Part shown: piece by piece, positions 12,885-20,683 of the stretch | Numbering within the stretch: position 1 is the first letter of the stretch | Layout: every line of letters starts with the position of its first letter | Assembly: GCA_905215665.1 (NCBI GenBank) | Contig: CAJMQR010000002.1 | Span: 1 to 32,423 of the forward strand | Length of the DNA: 32,423 nt | Direction: 5' to 3' | Origin: an uncultured bacterium | GTDB taxonomy: Bacteria; Bacillota; Clostridia; Oscillospirales; Oscillospiraceae | Program-made: the position numbers and the translations under genes | Notes under the pieces: generated by a model | Seen by the model: the letters and a program-made list of their open reading frames with translations, nothing else | The model's database searches: none | What the model was told of the DNA's origin: nothing

Positions 12885-13664
12885 TCATTCTGCAATTTTG
12901 TCCGCTGCGGCAGGGATGCCGAACAGACGCATGGCGTTTTCGGCGGTGATGCGGCCGGCTTCCTGTGGGGTAAGCCCGCGCAGCTCTGCCAGCTTTGCCG
13001 CGACCAGAGGGACATAACGGCTGTCATTCCGGCGCCCGCGGTAGGGTTCCGGCGCCATGTAGGGGCAATCCGTCTCGATGAGAATACGGTCGAGCGGCAG
13101 CGCCTGTGCCGTTTCGACGGCGCGGCGCGCGTTTTTGAAGGTCAGAACGCCGGTGAAGCCGATGTACCACCCGCGCTCCACCAGCCAGAGCGCCATCTCC
13201 TTGGAGCCAGAAAAGCAGTGAAACACACCGCGCGCGTCGGGATGCCGCCGGACGATGTCCATTGCGTCCGCGTGCGCTTCGCGTTCGTGGACGATGACGG
13301 GCAGGCCGAGCGCCTCAGCCAGCTCAAGCTGCTGTTCGAAAGCGATGATCTGCCGCGCCCGCGGCACGTCCTCATAGTGATAATCCAGTCCGATTTCCCC
13401 GACGGCGCGGACCTTCGGGTCGGCGCACAGGCGGCGGTAGACGTCCAGCAGCCGGCCGTCCACGCTGGCGGCATCGTCCGGGTGGCTGCCCACGGAGGCA
13501 TAGACGAAGGAATATTTATGCGCCAACTCCACACTGTATTTGGAGGAGGGCAGATCGCAGCCCACGTTCATGACCGGCCCCTGCTTTGCCAGCGCGGCGA
13601 AGATCTCCCCGCGGTCGGCGTCAAAGCGCCGGTCGTCCAGATGGGCGTGAGAGTCAAAATACAT
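12885..13664 (-). CDS. tatD: TatD-family metal-dependent DNase
   Basis: 259 residues, the usual length. TatD enzymes are two-metal hydrolases with 3'-5' exonuclease activity and a role in repair or DNA turnover. Metal ligands are visible in order: FDSHAHLD (H6, H8), VGEIGLDYH (E90), VIVHEREA (H126), VFHCFSG (H149) and IETDCPYMAPEPYRG (D199). The ATG at 13662-13664 starts 2 bases after the stop of the preceding ATPase gene, and the GAGG just before it spans that stop. It is the last gene of the four-gene - strand operon. Confidence 0.95.
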   Translation of the reverse strand: MYFDSHAHLDDRRFDADRGEIFAALAKQGPVMNVGCDLPSSKYSVELAHKYSFVYASVGSHPDDAASVDGRLLDVYRRLCADPKVRAVGEIGLDYHYEDVPRARQIIAFEQQLELAEALGLPVIVHEREAHADAMDIVRRHPDARGVFHCFSGSKEMALWLVERGWYIGFTGVLTFKNARRAVETAQALPLDRILIETDCPYMAPEPYRGRRNDSRYVPLVAAKLAELRGLTPQEAGRITAENAMRLFGIPAAADKIAE

Positions 13665-13666
13665 CC

Positions 13667-15841
13667 TCAGACCTCGCTTTCCCTGCGGTGACAGGAGAAC
13701 AGCAGAATCTGCCGTCCTTCGGCCTCCACGCGGAGAACTTTCATGGCGAGCGCGGCGCGCCCGTCGTCAAAATTCACAAGCGCGTCGTCGAGAATCAGCG
13801 GCGCGTCCGGCGGCAGCAGGCGGCGGCACATGGCCAGCCGCAGCGCCAGATACATCTGGTCCGCCGTGCCGCAGCTCATTGCGGCGGCGGGACGCATGAG
13901 GGCGCCGTCCTGCTCGCGGACGGAAAGACGCATGTCCGGTTCGAGGAGCAGATGCGGATATTTCCCGCCGGTCAGCTCGGACAGGATGGTGCCGGCCTCG
14001 GCGGTGATCTGCGGCGAGAATCTCGAACGGAGTGTTTCATCGGCCGATTTCAGGCAGGAAAGCGCATAATCCAGCGCCCGGTCGGTCTCCTGCGCCGCAG
14101 CGAGCTGCTCCTGCAGGGCTTCCAGCTCCGCCTCCAGCGCCACGGCGTCGCCCTGCGCGGAAATCTGCCCGCGCTTATGCGCAAGCCTTGCGGAAATCTG
14201 GGCCAGCTCCTGTCCGGTCCGTTCCTGGCGGCGCAGGATCTCCTGCGGATCATAGCGCAGGGCTTCGGCGTCCTCCTGCCCGCCCTCCTCGTCGCCGAGG
14301 AGCAGATGCATGGACTGGCACTGCTGGCGCATGGCGTCGCGCGTGCGGCACTCCGAAGTCAGGCGCTCCCGCGCGCGGATGGCGGCAGAGATCGCGGTGT
14401 GGCACTCGGAGGCGTCCGCACATTCCGGCGCAAAGGCCCGCACCTGAGCAACCAGCGCGCCGACGCGGCTGCGGATCTCATCGACCGCTTCGGCGTAGGC
14501 CGCTTTCTGCGCGTCGGAAGCGGCTTTTTTCTCCGCATATTCTTCCATAGAGGCTGCATATTTTTCCGCCATTGCGGGGATGTCCTCACAGGACTCCACT
14601 CCATAGCGCACGGGGATCAGGTCGGCCCTGTGCCGCTGCTCGCGCGCCTGTGCGCTGCGGCGGCTGAGGACCGCCAGCGTGACGGCCAGCGCGGCCAGTC
14701 CGGCACCCGCCACGGCAAGACCGGCATAGAGCTGCACGAAGCACAGCCCAGCGCCTGCCGCGGCAACGAGCAGGCAAAGCAGAAGGGGAAGGGTTTTCTT
14801 CGGCTCCTTTGCGGCCAGCAGAGCCCGGTATTCCTCCATATCCCGCGCCGCCTTTTCCCGCGCTTCCGCACCGCTCAGCCCCGCGAAAATCTGCGGAGCG
14901 GCGGGCTTTTCCACCTCGACGGAGCCGAGAGCGGCTTCCATCTGCGCGGTGCGCAGCTCGTCCTGCGCAGCGTCGAGCTGCTTTTGAAGCTGATGCAGGG
15001 CGCTTTCGTCCGGCAGACCGGCGCAGCCCTCCTCCAGACGGCGGCACAGCAGCTCCTGCGCCTGTACCTTGTTGTTCAGTTCCTCATACCCGGCGCGACG
15101 GCGCGCGCTCTGGGCGCGGTCCACCCGGAGCTTCAGCGCGTCGAGACGGTCCTTCTGCTCCTGCAGCGCCTCCCTCTGCGCGGCGAGCGCCATGGCCTCG
15201 TCCTGCGCGGCGTGCAGGGAGGAAAGCCGCTGCTGCGTTTCCGCAATCCGTGCATTCAGACGCGGTATCTGTCCGCTGCCGCGGAAGGAACACTTGTTTT
15301 TGAGGTTTTTCAGCTCTTTTTCAAGCTCGGAATAGGATTTTCCCTCCTCTCCGGTGGTGACCAGCGCATTGAGCCGCTGCTCCAACTGGGCGTCCTCCGT
15401 CACGGCCATGCCGAGCTGGCGGATGAAGGCGGTGCGCTCAAAGACCGAGCGCTCCACGCCGCACAGAACTCTGCCGCAGTTTTCCGCGGTCAGCTCCGGC
15501 ACGGGGAGGCCGCTGGCCGTTTCGTAGGCGCGGAAGGCCCCCATGGGAATCCGCCCTGCGGTTTTTCGTTCGATGGTGATCTCTCTTCCGTTCCAGACAA
15601 GCTCCACCGCGCCCTCCATGGCGCTGCCGTCCCATGGGCGGTAGCGCTCCTTGGCGGGAAGCCCCTGATTGCCGCGGCCGGCGCGCTCGGCGGTGTCTAT
15701 GCCGTAGAGCATCGCCAGCAGGAAGGCGCTCCATGTGGATTTTCCGGACTCGTTCGGAAGGCAGAGCAGATTCATCCCCTCGTGCAGCGCCAGCTCCCCG
15801 TGGAGCTTGCCGAAGGAGGCGCGCATTTTTTTGATGATCAT
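13667..15841 (-). CDS. SbcC/YhaN-like ATPase with coiled coils and a membrane hairpin
   Basis: 724 residues, an SMC/Rad50-like split ATPase. Walker A is NESGKST (30-36). The signature-like motif is SCGTADQ (656-662), followed by Walker B and D-loop in PLILDDALVNFDD (681-693). Long coiled-coil arms span about 165-350 and 400-605. Where Rad50/SbcC has a CxxC zinc hook, this protein has a strongly hydrophobic stretch (about 351-393, two helices); no CxxC is seen. That layout matches Bacillus YhaN, which is longer (about 960). The next gene upstream encodes a YhaO/SbcD-like phosphoesterase and overlaps it by 4 bases, so the two probably form one nuclease complex, tethered to the membrane here (inference). 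The DNA substrate is unknown. Confidence 0.9.
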   Translation of the reverse strand: MIIKKMRASFGKLHGELALHEGMNLLCLPNESGKSTWSAFLLAMLYGIDTAERAGRGNQGLPAKERYRPWDGSAMEGAVELVWNGREITIERKTAGRIPMGAFRAYETASGLPVPELTAENCGRVLCGVERSVFERTAFIRQLGMAVTEDAQLEQRLNALVTTGEEGKSYSELEKELKNLKNKCSFRGSGQIPRLNARIAETQQRLSSLHAAQDEAMALAAQREALQEQKDRLDALKLRVDRAQSARRRAGYEELNNKVQAQELLCRRLEEGCAGLPDESALHQLQKQLDAAQDELRTAQMEAALGSVEVEKPAAPQIFAGLSGAEAREKAARDMEEYRALLAAKEPKKTLPLLLCLLVAAAGAGLCFVQLYAGLAVAGAGLAALAVTLAVLSRRSAQAREQRHRADLIPVRYGVESCEDIPAMAEKYAASMEEYAEKKAASDAQKAAYAEAVDEIRSRVGALVAQVRAFAPECADASECHTAISAAIRARERLTSECRTRDAMRQQCQSMHLLLGDEEGGQEDAEALRYDPQEILRRQERTGQELAQISARLAHKRGQISAQGDAVALEAELEALQEQLAAAQETDRALDYALSCLKSADETLRSRFSPQITAEAGTILSELTGGKYPHLLLEPDMRLSVREQDGALMRPAAAMSCGTADQMYLALRLAMCRRLLPPDAPLILDDALVNFDDGRAALAMKVLRVEAEGRQILLFSCHRRESEV

Positions 15842-16914
15842 ATGGTGACCTCCCTCCCTTCCATCAGCGCAAGGGTCAGCTTGGCCGCCTGCGCGAGAAT
15901 CCGCTGCGTGTTTTCGTCCGCTTCGTCATATTTCGACTTTAATTCCTGCAAAAAATGTCCCCGCAGCGTGTCCTCGCCGCAGCCGGCCCAGAGGTCTGTC
16001 TGCGGCAGCGTGCGGTCGCGCAGAGACAGACTGAAAAAACGGGGAGACAGCGCGCGCTCCAGCGCGGAAAGATCAATGGGCGCGCTTTCGCCCTTGAGCA
16101 GGATGCGGTAGCAGTCCTCCTGTGTGTCCTCGGGCAGGGCGGAGAGCACGGCGGCAAGCGGGTCGCTGCCCGCTTCAACCTGCAGGATTTCGTAGCGCCT
16201 TGTGCGCACAGGCAGGAATTCCGTCCGGCAGGCGCCGTCGTCCAGCTCCACAAGAAACGCGCCCTTCTGTCCGCATTCGTCAAAGCCCCGGCCCATGAGA
16301 CAGCCGGGCCAGCCGTAGGCTGCGGTGCCGGCCTTTCCGCTCTGCGCCGCATGGACGTGTCCCAGCGCGAGATAGTCCAGCCCGGAGGCGGAGATCTGCG
16401 CCCCGTTTATGGGATTGTAGGGGGAATTAGGCTGCAGATCGCCGTGCAGCACCATCACGTTGACGGCCTGTGGATCGGAAACATGAAACCCCTCCAGAAG
16501 GGGCGGCATTTCCGGCGCGGTAAAGGATGCGCCGTAGACGTTCAGATGCAGGCGCTCCATGGGAAAGCAGGAGATCCTTTCCGAAGGGAAAACGTGTACG
16601 TTCTCCGGCCAGCGTTCCGTCAGATAGGGAGAGCCGGGGGACAGATGGTCGTGATTCCCGGCGGCAATAAAGACCTCCGCGCCGCAGTCGGCGAAAAACT
16701 GCCGCAGGGCATCAAGCGTATCGCGGTAGACGCGGGCGCTGTCAAACAGGTCGCCGGAGAGCAGCACGGCGTCGCATCGGTGCGCACGGCACAGGCCGCT
16801 CAGCGCCTGCAGGGCAAAGCGCTGCTCCTGCCGCCGCCGCGCCGCACAATCTGCGGACAGAGAGGAAAAGGCGGAATCCAAATGGAAGTCCGCCGCGTGC
16901 AGCAGTCTAATCAT
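15838..16914 (-). CDS. SbcD/YhaO-like metallophosphoesterase (nuclease subunit)
   Basis: 358 residues of the calcineurin-like phosphoesterase fold as in SbcD/Mre11. Metal-site motifs in order: AADFHLD (D9, H11), LLSGDLFD (D55), IAAGNHDHLS (N87, H88), MVLHGDL (H157) and LALGHVHAAQ (H186, H188). The region after about 250 would correspond to the ATPase-binding cap. It ends with the ATGA overlap into the YhaN-like gene, the same pairing as sbcD-sbcC and yhaO-yhaN. Its own start overlaps the ymdB stop by 8 bases. Expected activity is Mn-dependent exo/endonuclease on DNA ends. Confidence 0.92.
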   Translation of the reverse strand: MIRLLHAADFHLDSAFSSLSADCAARRRQEQRFALQALSGLCRAHRCDAVLLSGDLFDSARVYRDTLDALRQFFADCGAEVFIAAGNHDHLSPGSPYLTERWPENVHVFPSERISCFPMERLHLNVYGASFTAPEMPPLLEGFHVSDPQAVNVMVLHGDLQPNSPYNPINGAQISASGLDYLALGHVHAAQSGKAGTAAYGWPGCLMGRGFDECGQKGAFLVELDDGACRTEFLPVRTRRYEILQVEAGSDPLAAVLSALPEDTQEDCYRILLKGESAPIDLSALERALSPRFFSLSLRDRTLPQTDLWAGCGEDTLRGHFLQELKSKYDEADENTQRILAQAAKLTLALMEGREVTI

Positions 16915-17680
16915 GCAGGCTCACCCTTTCTGCGGCGGTACAGCGGCCGCTGTGTGTGTCTATGGTAAAAATGCAGCCTTCCAGCTTGCAGGGGCCGGGC
17001 GCCGGCTCGTAACGGCGGGTCAGGTCCCCGCGGAATTTCTGAATGGAAAGCTCCGGCTTGATGCCAAGCACGGAATCCCGCGGACCGGTCATGCCCAGAT
17101 CCGTGAGATAGCCGGTGCCGCCCGGCAGGATGCGCTCGTCCGCGGTCTGCACGTGGGTGTGTGTGCCCCAGACGGCGCTGACGCGGCCGTCGAGCATCCA
17201 GCCCATGGCGAGCTTCTCCGAGGTGGCCTCGGCGTGCAGCTCCACGAAGATCAGCTTTGTGCGGAGCTTCGGCAGAATCTTTTCCACCAGCAGGAAGGGG
17301 TTGCCCGGTGTGTAATCCATCGCGCAGCGGCCGATCAGGTCGATCACCGCGACCTGCCCGAATTGCGTTTCAAAGACGTCCCAGCCCATGCCCGGCTGCT
17401 GGGGCGGCAGATTGGCGGGTCGCAGGATACCCTTTGTGTGCATATAGGGGACCAGCTCGCGCTTCCCCCAGGTGTGGTTGCCCATGGTGATCACGTCCGC
17501 GCCGGCATCGAAAATCTCCTCTGCCTGCCGGGGAAGCAGACCAAGAATGGCGGTGTTCTCTCCGTTTACCACACAAAAGTCGATTTTTTTCTCCTGTTTC
17601 AGTTTCGGAAGGAGGGTCTTGAGACAGTTCAGTCCGGCGGTGGCGACCACATCGCCGACGGCGAGCAGGTTGATAAGCAT
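16907..17680 (-). CDS. ymdB: YmdB-family metallophosphoesterase
   Basis: 257 residues. YmdB of Bacillus is a cyclic-nucleotide phosphodiesterase (2',3'-cAMP) that affects mRNA levels and cell fate. Motifs: AVGDVVA (D10), CVVNGENTA (N39, E41), ITMGNHTWGKRE (N68, H69), FVELHAEATSEK (H149) and WGTHTHVQTADERIL (H174, H176), followed by GYLTDLGMTGPRDSVLG. These match the family. The ATG at 17680 is chosen because GAGGA lies 8 bases upstream and similarity begins there; the longer open frame runs into the promoter. It is the first gene of the operon with the YhaO/YhaN-like pair and tatD. Confidence 0.93.
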   Translation of the reverse strand: MLINLLAVGDVVATAGLNCLKTLLPKLKQEKKIDFCVVNGENTAILGLLPRQAEEIFDAGADVITMGNHTWGKRELVPYMHTKGILRPANLPPQQPGMGWDVFETQFGQVAVIDLIGRCAMDYTPGNPFLLVEKILPKLRTKLIFVELHAEATSEKLAMGWMLDGRVSAVWGTHTHVQTADERILPGGTGYLTDLGMTGPRDSVLGIKPELSIQKFRGDLTRRYEPAPGPCKLEGCIFTIDTHSGRCTAAERVSLHD

Positions 17681-17713
17681 GACGGTGTTCCTCGTAAATT
17701 CATGGTATTTCTT

Positions 17714-17742
17714 ATTATACCGGAATTCCGCCGAAATGACAA
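17714..17742 (-). promoter_or_regulatory. promoter of the ymdB operon
   Basis: On the - strand TTGTCA (+ 17737-17742), a 17-bp spacer and TATAAT (+ 17714-17719), about 34 bases before the ymdB ATG. It would drive all four genes down to tatD. Confidence 0.85.
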
Positions 17743-17753
17743 CCACCGCAGAG

Positions 17754-17778
17754 AAAAAAGGCGGCGCTCTGCGCCGCC
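17754..17778 (-). terminator. terminator of the carboxypeptidase gene
   Basis: On the - strand GGCGGCGC-AGA-GCGCCGCC (+ 17760-17778) is followed by six Ts (+ 17754-17759). It ends the upstream carboxypeptidase transcript just before the ymdB promoter, keeping the two units separate. Confidence 0.9.
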
Positions 17779-17784
17779 CAAGCC

Positions 17785-18933
17785 TTATTCGCCCATGCAG
17801 ATTCTGCGCAGCAGACGGGCGGTCAGCTCCCACCAGGTGAGCTTTTCCACCGCTTCCGGCGCGATGATGGGGATCTCCGCCAGCACCTGATCCCCCGATG
17901 TGATGGTCATTTTCCCCAGCTCCTGTCCGGCCTGCACCGGCGCGCTGACCTCAGGCTCCAGCGTTACGGTCTTTGTGATACCGGCCTGCATCCCCTTTTC
18001 GATCAGGATGGGCGCGGATTCCCGCAAAACAGGCTGGAGGGTGGCGGTTCGTCCCAGCCGCACGCGGATGGGCTGCAGAGGTTCCGGCGTGTCGGCGGAA
18101 ACCAGCGCGTAGTTTGCAAAGCCATAGTTGAGCAGGGCCTTTGCCGACTCAAAGCGGTCCGGGGAGCTTTTGCAGTGCATCACCACGGCGATCAGCTCGA
18201 TGCCGTCGCGCTCGGCCGAGGCCGACAGACAGTGCCCCGCGGCGGAGGTATAGCCGGTCTTGAGGCCGGTTGTGCCGTCATAGAAGCGCACCAGCTTGTT
18301 GGTATTGGCAAGGCCGAATTTTCCGCCGCGCACCGTATCCATCCAGATTGTTGTGTACTTTTTGATTTCCTTGTGCTTCAGCAGCTCGCGTGACATGACC
18401 GCGATGTCATGGGCGGTGGTCAGATGCTCCGCCGCCTCCGCTCCGTCGTCCAGACCGGTGCAGTTGACGAAATGTGTGTCCGTCAGGCCCAGCTCCGCGG
18501 CGCGCTGGTTCATTCTCTCTACGAAAGCCTGCTCGCTGCCGGAGACGTGCTCGGCCAGCGCCGTGGCGCAGTCATTGGCGGAGCTGACGACCACCGATTT
18601 GAGCATCTCGTCCATGCTCATCTGTTCGCCCGGCTCCAGATAGACCTGGCTGCCGCCCTTGGCTGCTGCCGCATCCGACGTGATGACCATGTCGTCCCAG
18701 CCGATGCGGCCGGAGTCCAGCGCTTCCATCACCAGAAGCAGGGTCATGACCTTTGTCACGGACGCGGGACGCAGGCGCTCGTTCGCGTTTTTTTCGTAGA
18801 GAACCGTGCCGGTTGCCGCGTCGATCAGAATCGCGGACGGCGCGGCGACGTCCGGCCCCGCCGCTGCCGCCGCAGGCAGGCAGACAAGGATCAGCGCCGC
18901 CGCCAGAAGTCCCGCAAAGCATCGTTTCCACAT
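17785..18933 (-). CDS. D-alanyl-D-alanine carboxypeptidase (DacF/PBP5-like)
   Basis: 382 residues. A signal peptide (about 1-25, FAGLLAAALILVCLPAAAAA) exports this low-molecular-mass penicillin-binding protein. It trims the last D-Ala from peptidoglycan stem peptides. Active-site motifs: S58-V-T-K61, S118-A-N120 and K225-T-G. The C-terminal domain after about 270 is the PBP5_C beta domain, ending in a basic amphipathic segment (WWELTARLLRRI) suited to membrane attachment. The frame is open to 19029, but ATG 18933 follows GGAGGGG and begins the signal peptide. It is divergent from the sugar-binding protein gene. I could not identify a clear promoter or a sporulation sigma site for it. Confidence 0.93.
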   Translation of the reverse strand: MWKRCFAGLLAAALILVCLPAAAAAGPDVAAPSAILIDAATGTVLYEKNANERLRPASVTKVMTLLLVMEALDSGRIGWDDMVITSDAAAAKGGSQVYLEPGEQMSMDEMLKSVVVSSANDCATALAEHVSGSEQAFVERMNQRAAELGLTDTHFVNCTGLDDGAEAAEHLTTAHDIAVMSRELLKHKEIKKYTTIWMDTVRGGKFGLANTNKLVRFYDGTTGLKTGYTSAAGHCLSASAERDGIELIAVVMHCKSSPDRFESAKALLNYGFANYALVSADTPEPLQPIRVRLGRTATLQPVLRESAPILIEKGMQAGITKTVTLEPEVSAPVQAGQELGKMTITSGDQVLAEIPIIAPEAVEKLTWWELTARLLRRICMGE

Positions 18934-19090
18934 AATATCAGCCCCTCCGCTTATTTCATGGTACAAGCGTATGAGGCGCAGAACCGTCTTATGCCACGAT
19001 TTTCCGGGGGTGCATTGTTGAAAGTGCATAAATCTGAAGCTCTGTTTTTATATAAATCCGATGAACTTTTTCCCAGACGACGAAAAGAGC

Positions 19091-19119
19091 TTGCAAATCG
19101 AAAAGAAACACGCTATACT
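19091..19119 (+). promoter_or_regulatory. promoter of the sugar ABC transporter operon
   Basis: TTGCAA (19091-19096), a 17-bp spacer and TATACT (19114-19119). Transcription should begin about 19126, at the edge of the palindrome 19128-19151. Confidence 0.8.
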
Positions 19120-19127
19120 GGAATTAC

Positions 19128-19151
19128 AAGTTTGGAAACGTTTCCAAACTT
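19128..19151. promoter_or_regulatory. perfect 24-bp palindrome, LacI-family operator
   Basis: AAGTTTGGAAAC (19128-19139) is followed by its exact complement to 19151, with CG at the centre as is usual for LacI/GalR-family sites. It covers roughly +2 to +26 of the predicted transcript, a position that blocks initiation or elongation. The LacI-type gene at 22451 in the same operon is the obvious candidate binder. It is close to, but does not fully fit, the CcpA cre consensus. Confidence 0.85.
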
Positions 19152-19200
19152 TTTGTAACAGTCCAAGAATCAAGTAAAATTTGCTTAGGAGGAAAAGAAA

Positions 19201-20475
19201 ATGAAAAAACTGTTTGCATTGCTTCTGGCTCTGGCGATGGTTGCCTGCCTGTTCGCCGGCTGCAAGGGAAGCGACAAGGGCTCGGTCTATTTCCTGAACT
19301 TCAAGCCGGAGGCTGACGCCGCCTGGCAGGAGCTGGCAAAGACCTACACGGAAAAGACCGGCGTGGAAGTAAAGGTCGTCACGGCTGCGTCCGGCACCTA
19401 TTCCGAGACGCTGACCGCCGAAATGGGCAAGAGCAAGGCTCCCACCGTGTTCCAGTGCGGCAACATGGCCGGCCTGAAGGAGTGGCAGGAGTACTGCCTG
19501 CCTCTTGACGGCACCGATTTCCTGAATGAAATGACCACCGATGATTTCAACCTCAAGGGCGAGGACGGCAAGACCTACTGCGCCGGCTACTGCTATGAGG
19601 CGTTCGGCATCATCACCAACAAGGCTCTGCTCCAGAAGGCGGGCTACACCGTCGAGGACATCAAGGACTTTGCTTCCCTGAAGAAAGTCGCCGACGACAT
19701 CCATGCCCGTGCAAACGAGCTGGGCTTCGATGCCTTTACCTCCGCGGGTCTGGACGGCTCCTCTTCCTGGCGTTTCTCCGGCCATCTGGCCAACATGCCG
19801 CTGTACTACGAGGGTGTCAACGCGGACTCCTCCACCATCACCGGCGAGTATCTGAACCTCTATAAGAACATTTGGGACCTGTACATCACCGACAGCGCTG
19901 CCGATCCCACCCAGCTTGCCACCAAGACCGGCGACGAGGCTGAGGCCGAATTCGGCACCGGCAAGGCCGTGTTCTATCAGAACGGCACCTGGGAATATGC
20001 CAACCTGACCGGCGAGGAGAAGGGCTTCAAGATGAACCCCGACGATCTTGCAATGATCCCCATCTACTGCGGCGCTGCCGATGAGGCAAACGCGGGTCTG
20101 GCCTGCGGCACCGAGAACTGCTGGGCCGTCAACGCCAAGGCTTCCGAGGCTGATCAGAAGGCTTCTCTGGACTTCCTGTACTGGGTCGTTACCTCCGACG
20201 AGGGCACCAAGATGATGGCCGAGCAGTTTGGCCCCATCCCCTTCAAGAATGCGAAGGAATCCGCGAACGTCTTCTTTAACGACGCCAACAAGCTGATGTC
20301 CGAGGGCAAGTACACCGTGACCTGGGCCTTCAACTACACCCCCAATGTTGATGACTGGCGCGCCGGTGTTGTCTCCGCTCTGACGGAGTACTCCGCGGGC
20401 AAGGGCGACTGGGCTGCCGTCGAGAACGCTTTCGTTGCCGGCTGGGAGCAGCAGTGGCAGAAGCAGAACGGCTGA
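19201..20475 (+). CDS. extracellular sugar-binding lipoprotein of an ABC importer
   Basis: 424 residues. A lipoprotein signal peptide ends in the lipobox LFAGC, with the lipidated Cys at 21. The mature protein has the cluster B/MalE-like fold: LNFKPEADAAWQELAKTY near the start, then KAPTVFQCGN, and AFGIITNKALLQKAGY (a family hallmark). It captures an oligosaccharide outside the cell for the two permeases. The malQ gene in the operon suggests maltodextrins (inference). AGGAGG precedes the ATG. Codon use is very biased to C- and G-ending codons, as in highly expressed genes. The following 208-bp gap has two hairpins that may keep its message in excess over the permeases. Confidence 0.92.
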   Translation: MKKLFALLLALAMVACLFAGCKGSDKGSVYFLNFKPEADAAWQELAKTYTEKTGVEVKVVTAASGTYSETLTAEMGKSKAPTVFQCGNMAGLKEWQEYCLPLDGTDFLNEMTTDDFNLKGEDGKTYCAGYCYEAFGIITNKALLQKAGYTVEDIKDFASLKKVADDIHARANELGFDAFTSAGLDGSSSWRFSGHLANMPLYYEGVNADSSTITGEYLNLYKNIWDLYITDSAADPTQLATKTGDEAEAEFGTGKAVFYQNGTWEYANLTGEEKGFKMNPDDLAMIPIYCGAADEANAGLACGTENCWAVNAKASEADQKASLDFLYWVVTSDEGTKMMAEQFGPIPFKNAKESANVFFNDANKLMSEGKYTVTWAFNYTPNVDDWRAGVVSALTEYSAGKGDWAAVENAFVAGWEQQWQKQNG

Positions 20476-20506
20476 TTTTCCGATACAAGCAAACCGGATA
20501 TGAGCA

Positions 20507-20539
20507 GCGTGGGGCGGGCAATCACTGCCCGCCCCACGC
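20507..20539 (+). promoter_or_regulatory. strong hairpin between binding protein and permease genes
   Basis: A 14-bp perfect stem, GCGTGGGGCGGGCA (20507-20520) with 20526-20539, loop ATCAC. It is followed by CCCGTTTCC, not a real U-tract. It is best read as an attenuator or 3'-end stabiliser rather than a full terminator, because the permeases show no clear promoter of their own. Confidence 0.7.
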
Positions 20540-20594
20540 CCCGTTTCCGGCGCGATGACGTGCCCCTGAAGTGATTCCCGCCGCCCGGCGTTTG

Positions 20595-20624
20595 TGCAGA
20601 TACCGCATCTTTGCGGGATCTGCA
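20595..20624 (+). promoter_or_regulatory. second intercistronic hairpin
   Basis: TGCAGATACCGCA (20595-20607) pairs with 20612-20624 with one A-G mismatch and loop TCTT. It is followed by AATGAAAAG, so it is not a terminator. It lies 59 bases before the permease start. Confidence 0.55.
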
Positions 20625-20683
20625 AATGAAAAGAAGAATTCCGTAGAGATCTTTGTGCATTGTTTTAGATAAGGATGATGAAT

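Noticed and set aside
13586..16111. An open frame of 841 codons on the + strand opposite the ATPase and phosphoesterase genes
   Set aside because: It is antisense to two genes with intact motifs and overlaps, has no recognisable domain and low-complexity composition, and is explained by GC-rich codon bias in the real genes.
19128..19151. CcpA catabolite-repression site
   Set aside because: The right half does not match the WWWCAW part of the cre consensus, and a LacI-type gene lies in the same operon; dual use cannot be excluded.
20507..20539. Full transcription terminator after the binding-protein gene
   Set aside because: There is no U-tract after the stem, and the permeases downstream show no promoter of their own.
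19048..20625. A 525-codon open frame on the - strand opposite the sugar-binding protein gene
   Set aside because: The + strand frame has a lipobox, ribosome binding site and family motifs; the antisense frame has none.
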